Translations under genes and position numbers: made by a program | Shown here: piece after piece, positions 22,331-32,632 of the stretch | Numbering within the stretch: position 1 is the stretch's first letter | Layout of the letters: the number at the start of each line of letters is the position of its first letter | The notes under the pieces: generated by a model | Database searches by the model: none | Seen by the model: the letters and a program-made list of their open reading frames with translations, nothing else | Told to the model about the DNA's origin: nothing | Assembly (NCBI GenBank): GCA_027922465.2 | Contig: BQMF02000069.1 | Span: 124,001-188,000 of the forward strand | From: Turritopsis dohrnii | Taxonomy: Eukaryota > Cnidaria > Hydrozoa > Anthoathecata > Oceaniidae | Direction of reading: 5' to 3' | DNA length: 64,000 bases

Positions 22331-23030
22331 TACCGTCTTCGTGTCTAATTACGGACAGCCTTTGTAATTACGGACATCAAAATGTAAACAAACATTCTTG
22401 TCACGAAAATAGACATGCGTTCTTGCCAAGTTCACCACGTATAACTGAATAAAATGTTTTATGAAACAGAGCAATCCAATAGAGAGCAATTAGCACTAAC
22501 ACTTGAAGAATAATAGACCGTGAAAATCATAATGGCCTATATTTCAATACTCAGTAAAAAGTGTCCTCCCCCACTGTGATTGGCGTACAAAAACTTTATT
22601 TATTTGACGTGTTTTATGATAATTAACTTTCTAAAAGCATGATCTAAAAACATTTTCATTCCTCAATTCATTTTTAAACATAAATTTTCGACCTGTCGAT
22701 ATTTCATGACGGAGGTGGCCATTATTATTTTTTATCCGTAAATATGGCTACCATATAGTACACACGGAGCTCATAAAAATACGCATGATTCTCAAGAGGG
22801 CGCAGTGTATTTTAAATCTTTAAAGTTTAGAAAAATAAATTCTAAATTGCATATTGGTAATTTTCTCTAGCGTTCAAATAAATTTAATTATCTCTCTCTG
22901 AAGTTTGTTTTATTACAGTTTGGTTGACAGTACGTGATGTGCCGTGTTTTTAATTTACAGACGGTTGGAATTATGTTTTGATCATGTCCGTAATTACCAA
23001 GGCTGTCCGTAATTAGACACGAAGACGGTA
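22331..23030. mobile_element. 696-bp TA-flanked MITE with 28-bp perfect TIRs
   Basis: 22333-23028 is bounded by TA (22331-22332, 23029-23030). The terminal 28 bp, starting CCGTCTTCGTGTCTAATTAC, are perfectly complementary between ends, followed by a second inner pair around AATTACGGACAT. No coding capacity. TA duplication suggests a Tc1/mariner-type non-autonomous element. Confidence 0.85.
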
Positions 23031-24392
23031 TGTAAAATCAGATCGTGTATTTTGACCTTTAATATAACACTTGAAGACTTCCCTCAATATCATCGTTCTT
23101 ACCACAAAAACCTGATGGAGAAAAGAAATCTTGAAAGCTTGGGGAAACGACAGTAGTTTTTATGATATATAACATGTATAATAATTGTATAATATATCTA
23201 TGAGAGTTGCAAAAAATATATGTGTAAGAAACTTCGACTTTCGTTTTTCGAGTGTGCCATCATCCATCACATTTGAAAGACATCACAGTAGACTTCACAG
23301 AATTGCTTCGTACTGGGAATAAATCTGAATTCTTGTATATTCTGTGTATTCTTCTGTGTATTCTGTATATTCTGTGTATATAACAAGATTTTTCAACACT
23401 TTTTAATCGCCTTTTTTGACTTTTCCATAATGATGGTTTTCACAAGGTGTAAATATTTCTTTTCATGCAACCTCACTCTTTGATGGTCCCTGAAATAAAA
23501 AAAGGCAGAGAAGCAGCAAAATTTTTCATAGATATTCAATAACAACAAATGAAAGATATAAATAATCACATTAATAATTCTATGATTTTGATTGAGTATC
23601 AAATCAATGAAAAAACTTGTTTTATGTGCAGTAAATATGCGATTTAGGTCTCATTTTCTATTTTACATGAAAGTAAAAGTAATACAACATCAAAAATACT
23701 TGGGTATCATTACAACTAAACGTGGGATTATTAATAAGGAAGGCAAAATATAGATAACATGTTTTTCTTCAAGCATTTTTCCTTTCCTGAAACACTTGGA
23801 GCTTGCTTTTTGCCCTATAGCTACTTTCAGTATACATAAGTGAAATTCCGCACACAAAACTCATGCCAAACTCATTAAAAGTCTCGGATTTACCTTGTGT
23901 TCGCCGAGTCTTCTTGTGTATTTTTTCCGCCGATTTTCTTCTATTCTCCTCCATTTTGCTGAGTTTCTTTACGCGCCTCCTTGTTTAAAATTTTCTTTAA
24001 AAATGCATGGCCTATCGTTACCAAATTTCGAAATGTTAGTTCACATATTATTTATTCCATACGGTATGACCATTATTTTTATTGTCTACTTTGATACAAG
24101 CTTAATTTAAAGTCATTATTTAAAATGACACACTCTAACCAGGGCGTAAATATATTAATTACATACTTGTTCTTATTGTCATTTTTTCGTCAAAGTTTAA
24201 TACTGAAAGCTTATTTCTATCTGTTTAAATTTAAAATCTTAATAATCATGAAAAGAGCTTGTTTCTTAAACACATCACATGATTTTTGTTTACCCCCGTG
24301 AAATAACTAACACGGTTCATTCTGGTTCGCGCACGTGGTGAAGACTTAGAAACATTACTTTCTCACTTCTTGAATAGTTTATAAAACACGAA

Positions 24393-24734
24393 GTGGATAT
24401 TCGTCCGCACTTTTATTATTATTTATATAATAAAAGTGTGGACGAATAATTTTGAAGTTATTCGTCCGCACTAATTTTACGGCATACAATGTGTTAGACG
24501 TTCTTTCGTAACTTTTAACAGATTATTCTAATTCCGCAATTGTAAAAAGCTGAACCCCTGTCGTCGCAATCTCTTTCACCATAGTGCAATCTTATTCACA
24601 AGCTATACCACTTTAAGCACTTAAAATATATTTAAATTATCTTCTAACGGATTTTAAGGCACTCACTAAAGGTGCGGACGAATAACTTCAAAATTATTTG
24701 TCCACACTTTATAAAAGTGCGGACGAATATCCAC
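24393..24734. mobile_element. 342-bp hairpin element upstream of the DUF4806-like gene
   Basis: The left end (GTGGATATTCGTCCGCAC) and right end (GTGCGGACGAATATCCAC) are perfect inverted repeats. Each is followed inward by a second copy of the GTCCGCAC motif in the opposite orientation, so every arm can itself fold. It ends 22 bp before the ATG at 24756 and may contain or displace that gene's promoter. Confidence 0.7.
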
Positions 24735-24755
24735 GGCGTATAAAACATCGTTAGA

Positions 24756-27179
24756 ATGTCAAGATATAGTAGGTGGCGCAGAAGTTTACAAACTGAGAGA
24801 TTTTTACTGGATTACGAAGGTAGTAGTTCTGAACACGAGGAAGATAATGATAACATTCAAGAAGGCAATAATCATAATTATCTTTTGAGCATCGATGATG
24901 AAAGAGAAGAAGAAGAGGAGGATGATATAACGGATGATGAAACGGATGATGATTTTAGATCAGACAGCCCTCGTGATGATTGGTAAAGTTGTTGGAAGGG
25001 AACAAAATAGAAGAAGCTGTTGTGATGATTGGTAAAGTTGTTGGAAGGGAACAAAATAGAAGAAGCTGTTGTTTCTTCTAATTGGATTTCTGGTGACCGA
25101 GTTTATTGGTCCAATAGTGTCAATGCATCAAGAGATCTGAAGGAGGGGAAGATGCCTGATTATGCCAGTTGGAAATCATACAAGTTAATTAAAGTAAAAT
25201 TTCAAGATGGTAAGTGTTGGCTGGAGTTTTAACTTGTAAATCAGGTGTGTTTTCATAAATAGTTCTTTTTGTTTTTAATATTAAACTGTTTAGATGACTA
25301 CGATCTGGTTTGTGATTACCAGTTTTCAAGCTGTGATGAACATTTGTCTGTGAAGAAAACTAAAACTACTTCAACAGGTATAAAAAAAGTTTTTTTAAAG
25401 AAAGTTGCCCCATAATTTGTCGTAACTGCATAAGAAATTTGACATTTCAGATATCAAATTACCTACGCCACCACGTTCAAAATCTGGAAGGAATTCAATA
25501 GAAAGAAGTTTTATAAGTAGTAAGTTGTTATACTTCAATAGATACTTACACTACATATAATATGTAAGAAATCATACTCTTGAAATAATGAATTTAGGTT
25601 GGACTAATTTCAAATTTCATATAAAAATTGGATAAAATGTTTCTATAGTTAACGTTGATAATTTAGGTGTGGGAATCGAAATACTTTGCTTGGATGCATC
25701 ATTAGATTTTCCGATTTAAAATGCTAATTGGAATAGTCTGTCTCTAGATTGTTTTTAAAGCTGTTATGAGATTACTTCTATTTTCATTGTCACCTACAAT
25801 TTCAGACTCTGTGCCATCAACACCCAATGCAAAGACAACAAGTAAAGGATCAAGTCACCAAAGCAGTGGGCATAAAAGTCAGTCCGGTTAACTTCGAACT
25901 AAAATATGATCAAATTATTGATAAATACGTAATATTATTTTACTATTTTTTTTTTTTTTTTTAGGATCAAGGAGGGAAATAATATCTGATTCGGACAGTT
26001 CATGTTCGCCAGTCTCAACTGACTTTTCTTCTCCCAGAAGATCACCAAGAACAAGAAAGCTTTGTCAAGAAACTTCACCTGCACAAAGGTCGAACTCATT
26101 CAGCAGAGCGAGTGATGCTTCTAGCTCTTCTTTGTTATCTATTATCCAAAATAGAAAAAGAGCATCCAGCTCACCACCAAAAAGTCAAAAGACAAAGTCT
26201 AATGGAAATAAGGACCGATATCCCTTGACTACTGATGGTATGTATAAATTGATATTTATTACTGTTAATATCTGTTCATTGTCTTGTTAATGGAAATCCC
26301 ATCACTTAACTCTAGAATTCCAACGAAAAGTTCTATATGCATCATCAGAAAATTTGAATGCTGTAAATGAAGGGCTAAGAAAAAATAATCAGAATTCTGC
26401 TGACACCTTCATTGAGAAGTGCCATACAATTGACGATTTTATTCAACTGAATGAAACCCTGAAAAATGATAGAGATGCCTATCAAAGCTTGGTAAGCAGA
26501 ATGTAGTGTTAATTTGCTTCATTATTTTTTGCATTTTTTACTGATTTCTTTTATTGGATAGTTGTTAACCTTAAAGAGGATGATATATATCACTCACCCC
26601 ACAATTATTTGTTAATAGGATGTTGTTAATATATTTTATTTTAGCTTTCTAAAGTGTCCAGAATTGGTGGCAAAGATGTGAGAGCAAATGTAAAAAATAT
26701 CTTGTTATCGTAAGTAAAGTATCTTTCTCGAGAAAAAACGATCTAATTAAAGTTTCTGCATCCCAACCAAATCTTCAGGTGTGGGACAAAATATGGGCTG
26801 GGTTTTCCCTTAACTGCTGGCTAATACTTTGATTTTTAATTGTTAGTTTAAGAGTAATCAAGACATAATAAAGCAAGCATTTTTTCTGCACTTTTTTTTC
26901 AGGGTAACTAATGATGAAGTACTATCTGAGTATAGTCTTTGTGGGCTAAAGAAGAAAAGAAAATTTGATGGGTTAGCCATTCACGATATTGTCATGGGTA
27001 AGTATTTTGCTTTTAATTCTACTTTAAACAGGATTGTGTTTTGAATACTTTTAATTTGGTTGTTGCTTTTTCTTTCTATAGGTGGCGTTTTGGCAACTCA
27101 AAAATCTACGGAAGCGTCTGTGAACAAAGCGATTATTGATGTTTTGAAGCACGCGCCTGAAAGACTAAAGAAACGATAA
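24756..27179 (+). CDS. DUF4806-like protein, ten exons, transposon cargo
   Basis: The exons I infer are 24756-24983, about 25029-25209, 25294-25377, 25451-25519, 25806-25877, 25965-26237, 26316-26491, 26645-26709, 26904-26997 and 27082-27179, all with GT-AG junctions. Exons 2 to 10 join in frame with no stop. Exon 1 is acidic (EREEEEEDDITDDETDDD). Exon 2 carries the usual N-terminal segment (NWISGDRVYWS). Exons 4 to 6 are Ser-rich and look disordered. Exons 7 to 10 (YPLTTDGEFQRKVLYAS, SRIGGKDVRANV, LKHAPERLKKR) resemble the C-terminal DUF4806 domain. The function is unknown. A 49-bp duplication at the exon 1/2 boundary puts a stop after exon 1, so the true start is uncertain. Domain assignment is from memory of the family pattern. 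Confidence 0.6.
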
Positions 27180-27823
27180 AACGAAAAAACACTTTCCTTA
27201 GTTTTCGTGTGTTTAACATGCTATCCATAAATTTTTTCCATACTTAGCTCTCCCGTCGTATGTTCAACATTAAGGTAACTTCATTTGAGTACACCGTCCA
27301 AGGACCTTCAAAACGTTAATACGTACAAGGAGTGTAATGGAGAATTTATGGATATAGTCTTTTCTATCTCTTGTATTTATGAACATGGTTATATCACTAA
27401 TCATTTTTTAACACTTTCTTAATTGTTAATATTTTGTATTTTAATTTATAAAGCACATATTTTAAGAGATGATATTTATTTGAAAGATATTTCTGATGAA
27501 AAAATCTGTTATCTTTGCTTCCATAACTATAAATTCGCTTCTTTTAATTTTGTTTAAGTATCTCTCATCTCAGTAAAAACGTCACGGTGGGGTCATAAAT
27601 GCGTCATAAGACGTCTTAGTGACGTCGTTATGACGTCAAAGCTGAGTCATTCTCACAAAACTATGTTATGAATAGGTCATTTGATGACGTCTGAGGGACG
27701 TCAGCATATGACGTCGGTTTATGTTGCAAAAATAACCTCACGATGACCTTTCAATGACGTCGTATAAAGTCATGGTCGGACTTATTTATGACGTCATAGA
27801 GACGTCATTGTTTTGGGTGGGAT

Positions 27824-29778
27824 TGTAGCTGCCAACCATAACAAATTTTGAGGAGATCTGTAAATGCTTGTTTGGTGAGGTGGAAACTTTCTTCTTTTAT
27901 TGGTAAGGTCGATAACCAAGAAGATGCTCCATTCTCTTGACTAAGAGTAAACAAGCGTGTTTGTTCTTTACTCATTTGATCGTTCAGTTGATTCTTTATG
28001 TCGTTTACTCGATCTCTTCTATTTTTCTTGATTTTCATCTTTCTTGTTAGGGTATCTTCATCTTTAAGATATTTTCGACTCTAGTTTTTGATGTGGTGGC
28101 AATGATTTTGTGTGATGAATCGTGAGTTGTTGTATTCGATTTCAGCGATGTCAGCAAAAATTGGAAGTGCCAGGCCTCCGTCCTTGACAGGAAGTGATAT
28201 TAACTTCCTTTGGTTGTTGTTGATTTGTATTCCACCCGTAATTATAGGGATGAACTTCGTTAGAACAATGTCATCCAATGGTCGAAACAGATGGCTTATA
28301 TTTGGTACAGTTCTCATCAAATATGTAAGTTTGTGTCTGAAGCCACTTACAAAACAGCAATATCCAGACTGAGGATCTGATCTTGAAAACTCGCAAAGTG
28401 TAAGTAGCTCTTTACATAGATTGTCGATTTTTTCACTTACATATTCGTTCTTGTAAATATCCGTACCAATTACAGCACCGAGATGTCGTTTGCCATCAGT
28501 TGTCAATTTAACTTCAGTGTCGGAAAATACCGCTTTTGCTTTAGATTCAAGACGACTCTTTACAATCAGCCAACATTTTGATGCATTTGGATGGTATCCA
28601 AATTTTGGACCAAGATCATTTAAGTGTTTCCACCAAACTTTCAAGTTGTCAATCGAACCAGCCGCTGTTAGATCATCAGCAAGTGCAACTGATTTTGTTT
28701 GTTTCCCTGGAAGAGGATCGGTTAATTCAAGTATAAACAGGAGCATTGGTATGATTCCTGTGGCGTATACTGCCAATGCAACCGGATCACCCTGAGTAGT
28801 TCCCTCAGCTGATAAAATTTCTACACCACCAATTACAAACAGCCTAGAAGGTTTTGAGTAGCAGTTTGTCACAAAGATCGCGATTTCCGGACATACGACA
28901 CGGATATTATGAAGAAAGACATTTCTGTTGATAACATTGAAAGCATTTGTTGCATCTATCAGGAGAACAGCTTCTGTGTCTTCTTCATCAAATATGTCGT
29001 GCATAGAATGTATAGCAGCTTCAATACCAGCGTCTTGACCAGCACATACTTGTAGTGATCCAACTGAATTGATAACGGAATCGCGTACTGTCGTCATAAT
29101 AGATTTGCCAATAATCCTTCTTAAGACTTCCCCTACTCCAATAGGTCGTAAACCAGGGTTCTTGTTTAAAGGAATTAAACGACATGCTAGAAAACTTTCA
29201 AGAGACGATCCTTTCTCCTCGACGCTACAGAGTTTTCTTGCCACTTTCGCTAGAGCACCACATAACGAGTCGGGTGTTTCACCGAAAGAACTGCTAGTTA
29301 GGATCTTTCTCCATCCATCAGCATCCATGCCAGATGGACCAGACCCTCCTTTAGTGCAAATTGCAGCTGCTTTTATTGTATCTGCATTGATGTTGTCATA
29401 TATTACTGGATGAGGAACGTTGGGTTGATCCGGCAGAAGGACTTCTGGTTGACTCGGGGCTGATGTAGGATGCTTTTCGTGCAATAAGTTGAGGGTTGAC
29501 TGGTTCAATGGTAGTATGCCACTTTCCATATTGTTTGAAAGAAGCTTCAGAGCGGCATTAACATTGCCCTTGTGCATATGATCCGAAAACTTTCTTGATA
29601 GTTCAGCTACTGTTTTCTTCTTGTTCAAAGAGGGGAGTCTATCTTGGATTGTCTTTGCCTCTCGCACGAGCTTTTCAATATCACCGTTTTGCCATAACAA
29701 CATTCTTCTTTCAAGAGCTTTTAAGTGGTCTTTGGATTTTGATCGATTGCCTCTTTCACCCCATTCTTTTATGTACAT
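27824..29778 (-). pseudogene. Reverse-transcriptase element, main coding part
   Basis: The minus-strand ORF 29778-28081 (565 codons, ATG at 29778) encodes a basic N-terminus and TKGGSGPSGMDADGWRK. A reverse transcriptase core follows, with CRLIPLNKNPGLRPIGVGE, LLIDATNAFNVINR (first catalytic Asp), GTTQGDPVALAVYA and VALADDLTAAG (the A-D-D catalytic pair). A thumb-like region ends at a stop. The next frame (28038-27824) continues with ENGASSWLSTLPIKEES and LLKICYGWQLQ, so a frameshift or stop lies near 28050. The protein is then interrupted by the 6.8-kb element and continues at 21021-20361. I know this RT type from cnidarian genomes but cannot place it in a named clade. The RT core itself is uninterrupted. 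Confidence 0.75.
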
Positions 29779-29799
29779 CTGATGAATGCGGTTAGTTAG

Positions 29800-30990
29800 G
29801 GTGCTCAGTTTATCGTGTAGTCATAACAAATATATAGCATAATAAAACATTGTCTCAGTTTCTTAAATCATCTTAAGTCCTCCATCCATGTTGGTTCATC
29901 TACCGACTCTTTTATCAGTTCTTTTTTACTGCTACGAAACAATTGGCACTCGAACCCACGGTTTCGTGCCTTTTTCATTTATGGACTTCCCCGTCGTTTC
30001 ATAAAGAAAACAAACGTTGGGTTCAAGGTTGACTAGTGAGAAAAAGTTAGGTATTGAGTTTATCACTATTTTTATAAGCAACTCAGTTTTCAACCTCCTA
30101 GGGAATTTTCTCAAAAAGCGCCTTGACCCTATGTTGTCGCTGAGTTATTAACTCCGACTGAATTTAGTAACTGGATGTTAAGAACCTGACGAAAATACGA
30201 CGGCAACGACAATGACGTTGCTCAAGATATTCATTACAATTAATCACAAAACAATGAAACTTTAACACTTAGGTTAAGAAGTTTGTCTATGATGTTTATG
30301 AAGCTTGTTTGATGCACTTAGAGAAACAGAATATAGTAAATTTAAAACGAAACACTGCTACTTCCCAGTCTTCGTTTTGAGCACGCCTTCAAAATACTAC
30401 TTTTCATTTTGTGCGTGGAATATGCAAATCTGCTATTAGCTATATTAAAAGCATTTCCCAATAGTATAGAGTGAAATAGAGTTACATTCTAAAGCAAATC
30501 CATTATTGAAAATGAATCTTTTGTCGGCGTCCTCGTTGCTTTGGAAAATACTTTTCGTGACCTTCCTCTCAGAACCAACTGATTTTCCTGTGTTTGGCGT
30601 GTTCCAGTGAGTAGATTTCAAATTCGAAAAGTTTTCCACCTGCAGTTTTCGAGTAATTAGGAGTCAAAGTTATCGTGTGTATTGATTTTCATCGTATGTT
30701 ATCGATTTTGATTGTCGCGTTAGTAAAATTTCAAAACAACTGTCAGGACTTCCAAATTTGTGAGATTATTCGTTAGAAATAAAGTTTTGTTTTGGATGAG
30801 AGTGCTTTTTATCTTATTAATGTCAAAACATTTTAACAACATGCAAATAACGCGCGTGACTCGGGAAAATATCGAATAACCTTCATAACTGCATAATTTT
30901 GAATGGGAAGGCAGATAAACAATGGAATATTATATTAGCTACATCTATGCTGTTCTATTAAGTAAATGTGTACATAATTAACCTTTCCGA
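29800..30990. other. No gene recognised
   Basis: AT-rich sequence upstream of the RT element with only short ORFs. Confidence 0.45.
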
Positions 30991-30997
30991 CTAATCT

Positions 30998-31371
30998 TCA
31001 CTCTTGATTATGTATATTACAATAAATAGATAAAAACAACATTTCACGGTATAGTTTGGTATTTGGATTCGCAGCATGTACACAGTGTGAGTAATGTACT
31101 TTTAATGTAATTTCGATAATCTTTAAAATAGGACTTCGTACAAAATCTTCAAAATGATTTTCATCGAAACTTTCTCTCATCGCACCAATAAATTCAGATA
31201 TTTCTTCTTGCTTTTCATCATCTTTTGAAACCAAAAAGGATTTGAATCTTAAATGACTAAGAGCTTTGTACATCAATTTTTGGGCTCGAATACTACGATT
31301 ATAATGTTTAGCAGACATCACGCCTCAACATGAACCAGATGCAGCAATACCAGATTCGATAAGTATATCCT
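30998..31371 (-). pseudogene. Remnant exon of a transposon-associated protein
   Basis: Read on minus from acceptor TTTGTAG (about 31372): DILIESGIAASGSC, an in-frame TGA, then GVMSAKHYNRSIRAQKLMYKAL, HLRFKSFLVSKDDEKQEE and a tail ending with HCVHAANPNTKL. The KHYNRSIR-LMY pattern matches proteins of unknown function that I associate with cnidarian transposons. The stop and the drifting downstream frame indicate a dead copy. Confidence 0.4.
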
Positions 31372-31399
31372 ACAAACAAATTATATATCTTGATACATA

Positions 31400-32160
31400 G
31401 GTTCAAATTAAACCATTTTAAAAGAAGGTAATACAGTTTCAATGGTAATGGTTAGACCATCACCTATGGAGGAGTGATTTGAGTATGATTTTCAGAACAA
31501 AAGAATAAAAAATTGCATTCATAGAATACCGTTACCAATGGTGGTCTAAAAGATTAATATCACAAATGTATGAAATCAAATAATCACTACAGTATATATA
31601 TGTATATAATGTTGTAAATACAGTATAGAAAGCACCTTGTATTCTTAACCCTTTAGTTGACATTACGTTTTCATAGAAGCACATATTGTACTATGACTAT
31701 ACTTATACTGTATTTAGAGAAATGCCTTAACGGAATTAATTTTCGCGATTCTTCGGATTTCTATTGTTCTAGAGCAATAGTCTTTTGTTATAAAACAACG
31801 GGACTTGCGAAATTCGCAAACATTAATTCCCGCGAGATTTTCACACAGATGGCCTCATCAAAAAACATCACAACCTGTTGTCTTTTAAGGCTGTCGGCTT
31901 TTCTGATGCCGGTTTTCAAAACTTTACTTAAGAGATATCAGTCACAGGTGCATTTATTATAGGTAGATACGAGATAGTTGAAACAATGTCAGGAGAATTA
32001 TTAAATTGTGCATGAATTGTATTAAAACCAGTCCAACATGGTAAAATAACTGATGAGTTTTAAGTGAGAATGTGCTGAATCAAGATCTCTAAAACAATTC
32101 TGGAAAGGAGTCAATCAAAACGGGGTTACTCTGGTCAAAAAACTGTGATATATTAAGTGA
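31400..32160. other. Non-coding, with an AATTCGCGAA-type palindromic remnant
   Basis: At 31725-31845, motifs GGAATTAATTTTCGCGATT and the roughly inverted CGAAATTCGCAAACATTAATTCCCGCG suggest an old MITE. Related motifs occur at 21235-21300. No gene seen. Confidence 0.4.
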
Positions 32161-32632
32161 TACTTAAAGTCTGTTTAAAAATAGTGTGCACACTTTTAAG
32201 ATTTGCTTGTCATTTGCTCAATACTGAACCAATTTTAACAAATTTGGTATCGTTGGATAGACATTAAAAGGCACAATATTCTACAGAAATAAAAAAACTT
32301 TATAAAGAAAAAGAAAATGAAAAAAACAGAAGATGAAAAAAACAAACTTTTTATACAAAAGTCATATGCATTTGATTTTTATATCATTGGAAACCTTACT
32401 CTTTGGCGATTTCAAAAATATATATATTTAACGCAAAATTTTTATTAGTTTTTGTTTATTGTGATACATTTGAGGGTATATTGAAATTTTGGCAGTTTTG
32501 TTGATTTTTGAAAGACGGGGGAAATATCTGAAAACACAGTAATTATACTTGCACTTAAGCAAGAACATTAACACATTTTGTATGGTGTGAAAGTAATAAA
32601 CAAATCACATCAATCAAATCAAAGTCTAGATT

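Larger units (their letters stand above)
21022..27823. mobile_element. 6.8-kb TIR element inserted in the RT gene (AT target duplication)
   Basis: The element spans 21024-27821 (6798 bp). Its ends are inverted repeats: left CCCACCAAACACATGACGTC, right complementary (GACGTCATTGTTTTGGGTGGG), flanked by AT on both sides (21022-21023, 27822-27823). Removing one AT plus the element restores the RT reading across the site. About 150-250 bp inside each end are dense TGACGTC-type motifs in both orientations, probably transposase binding sites. I find no transposase inside; the only convincing cargo is a spliced DUF4806-like gene (24756-27179). A TA-flanked MITE and a 342-bp hairpin are nested within. 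The AT duplication and CCC-start match the 1.8-kb element at 45165-46966. ISL2EU is the family I favour, with EnSpm-like as the alternative. Confidence 0.7.

Noticed and set aside
24974..25020. An intron within the first copy of the 49-bp duplication
   Set aside because: A donor-like GTAAAG is present, but no acceptor restores the downstream frame, so I left the exon 1 to 2 link unresolved.
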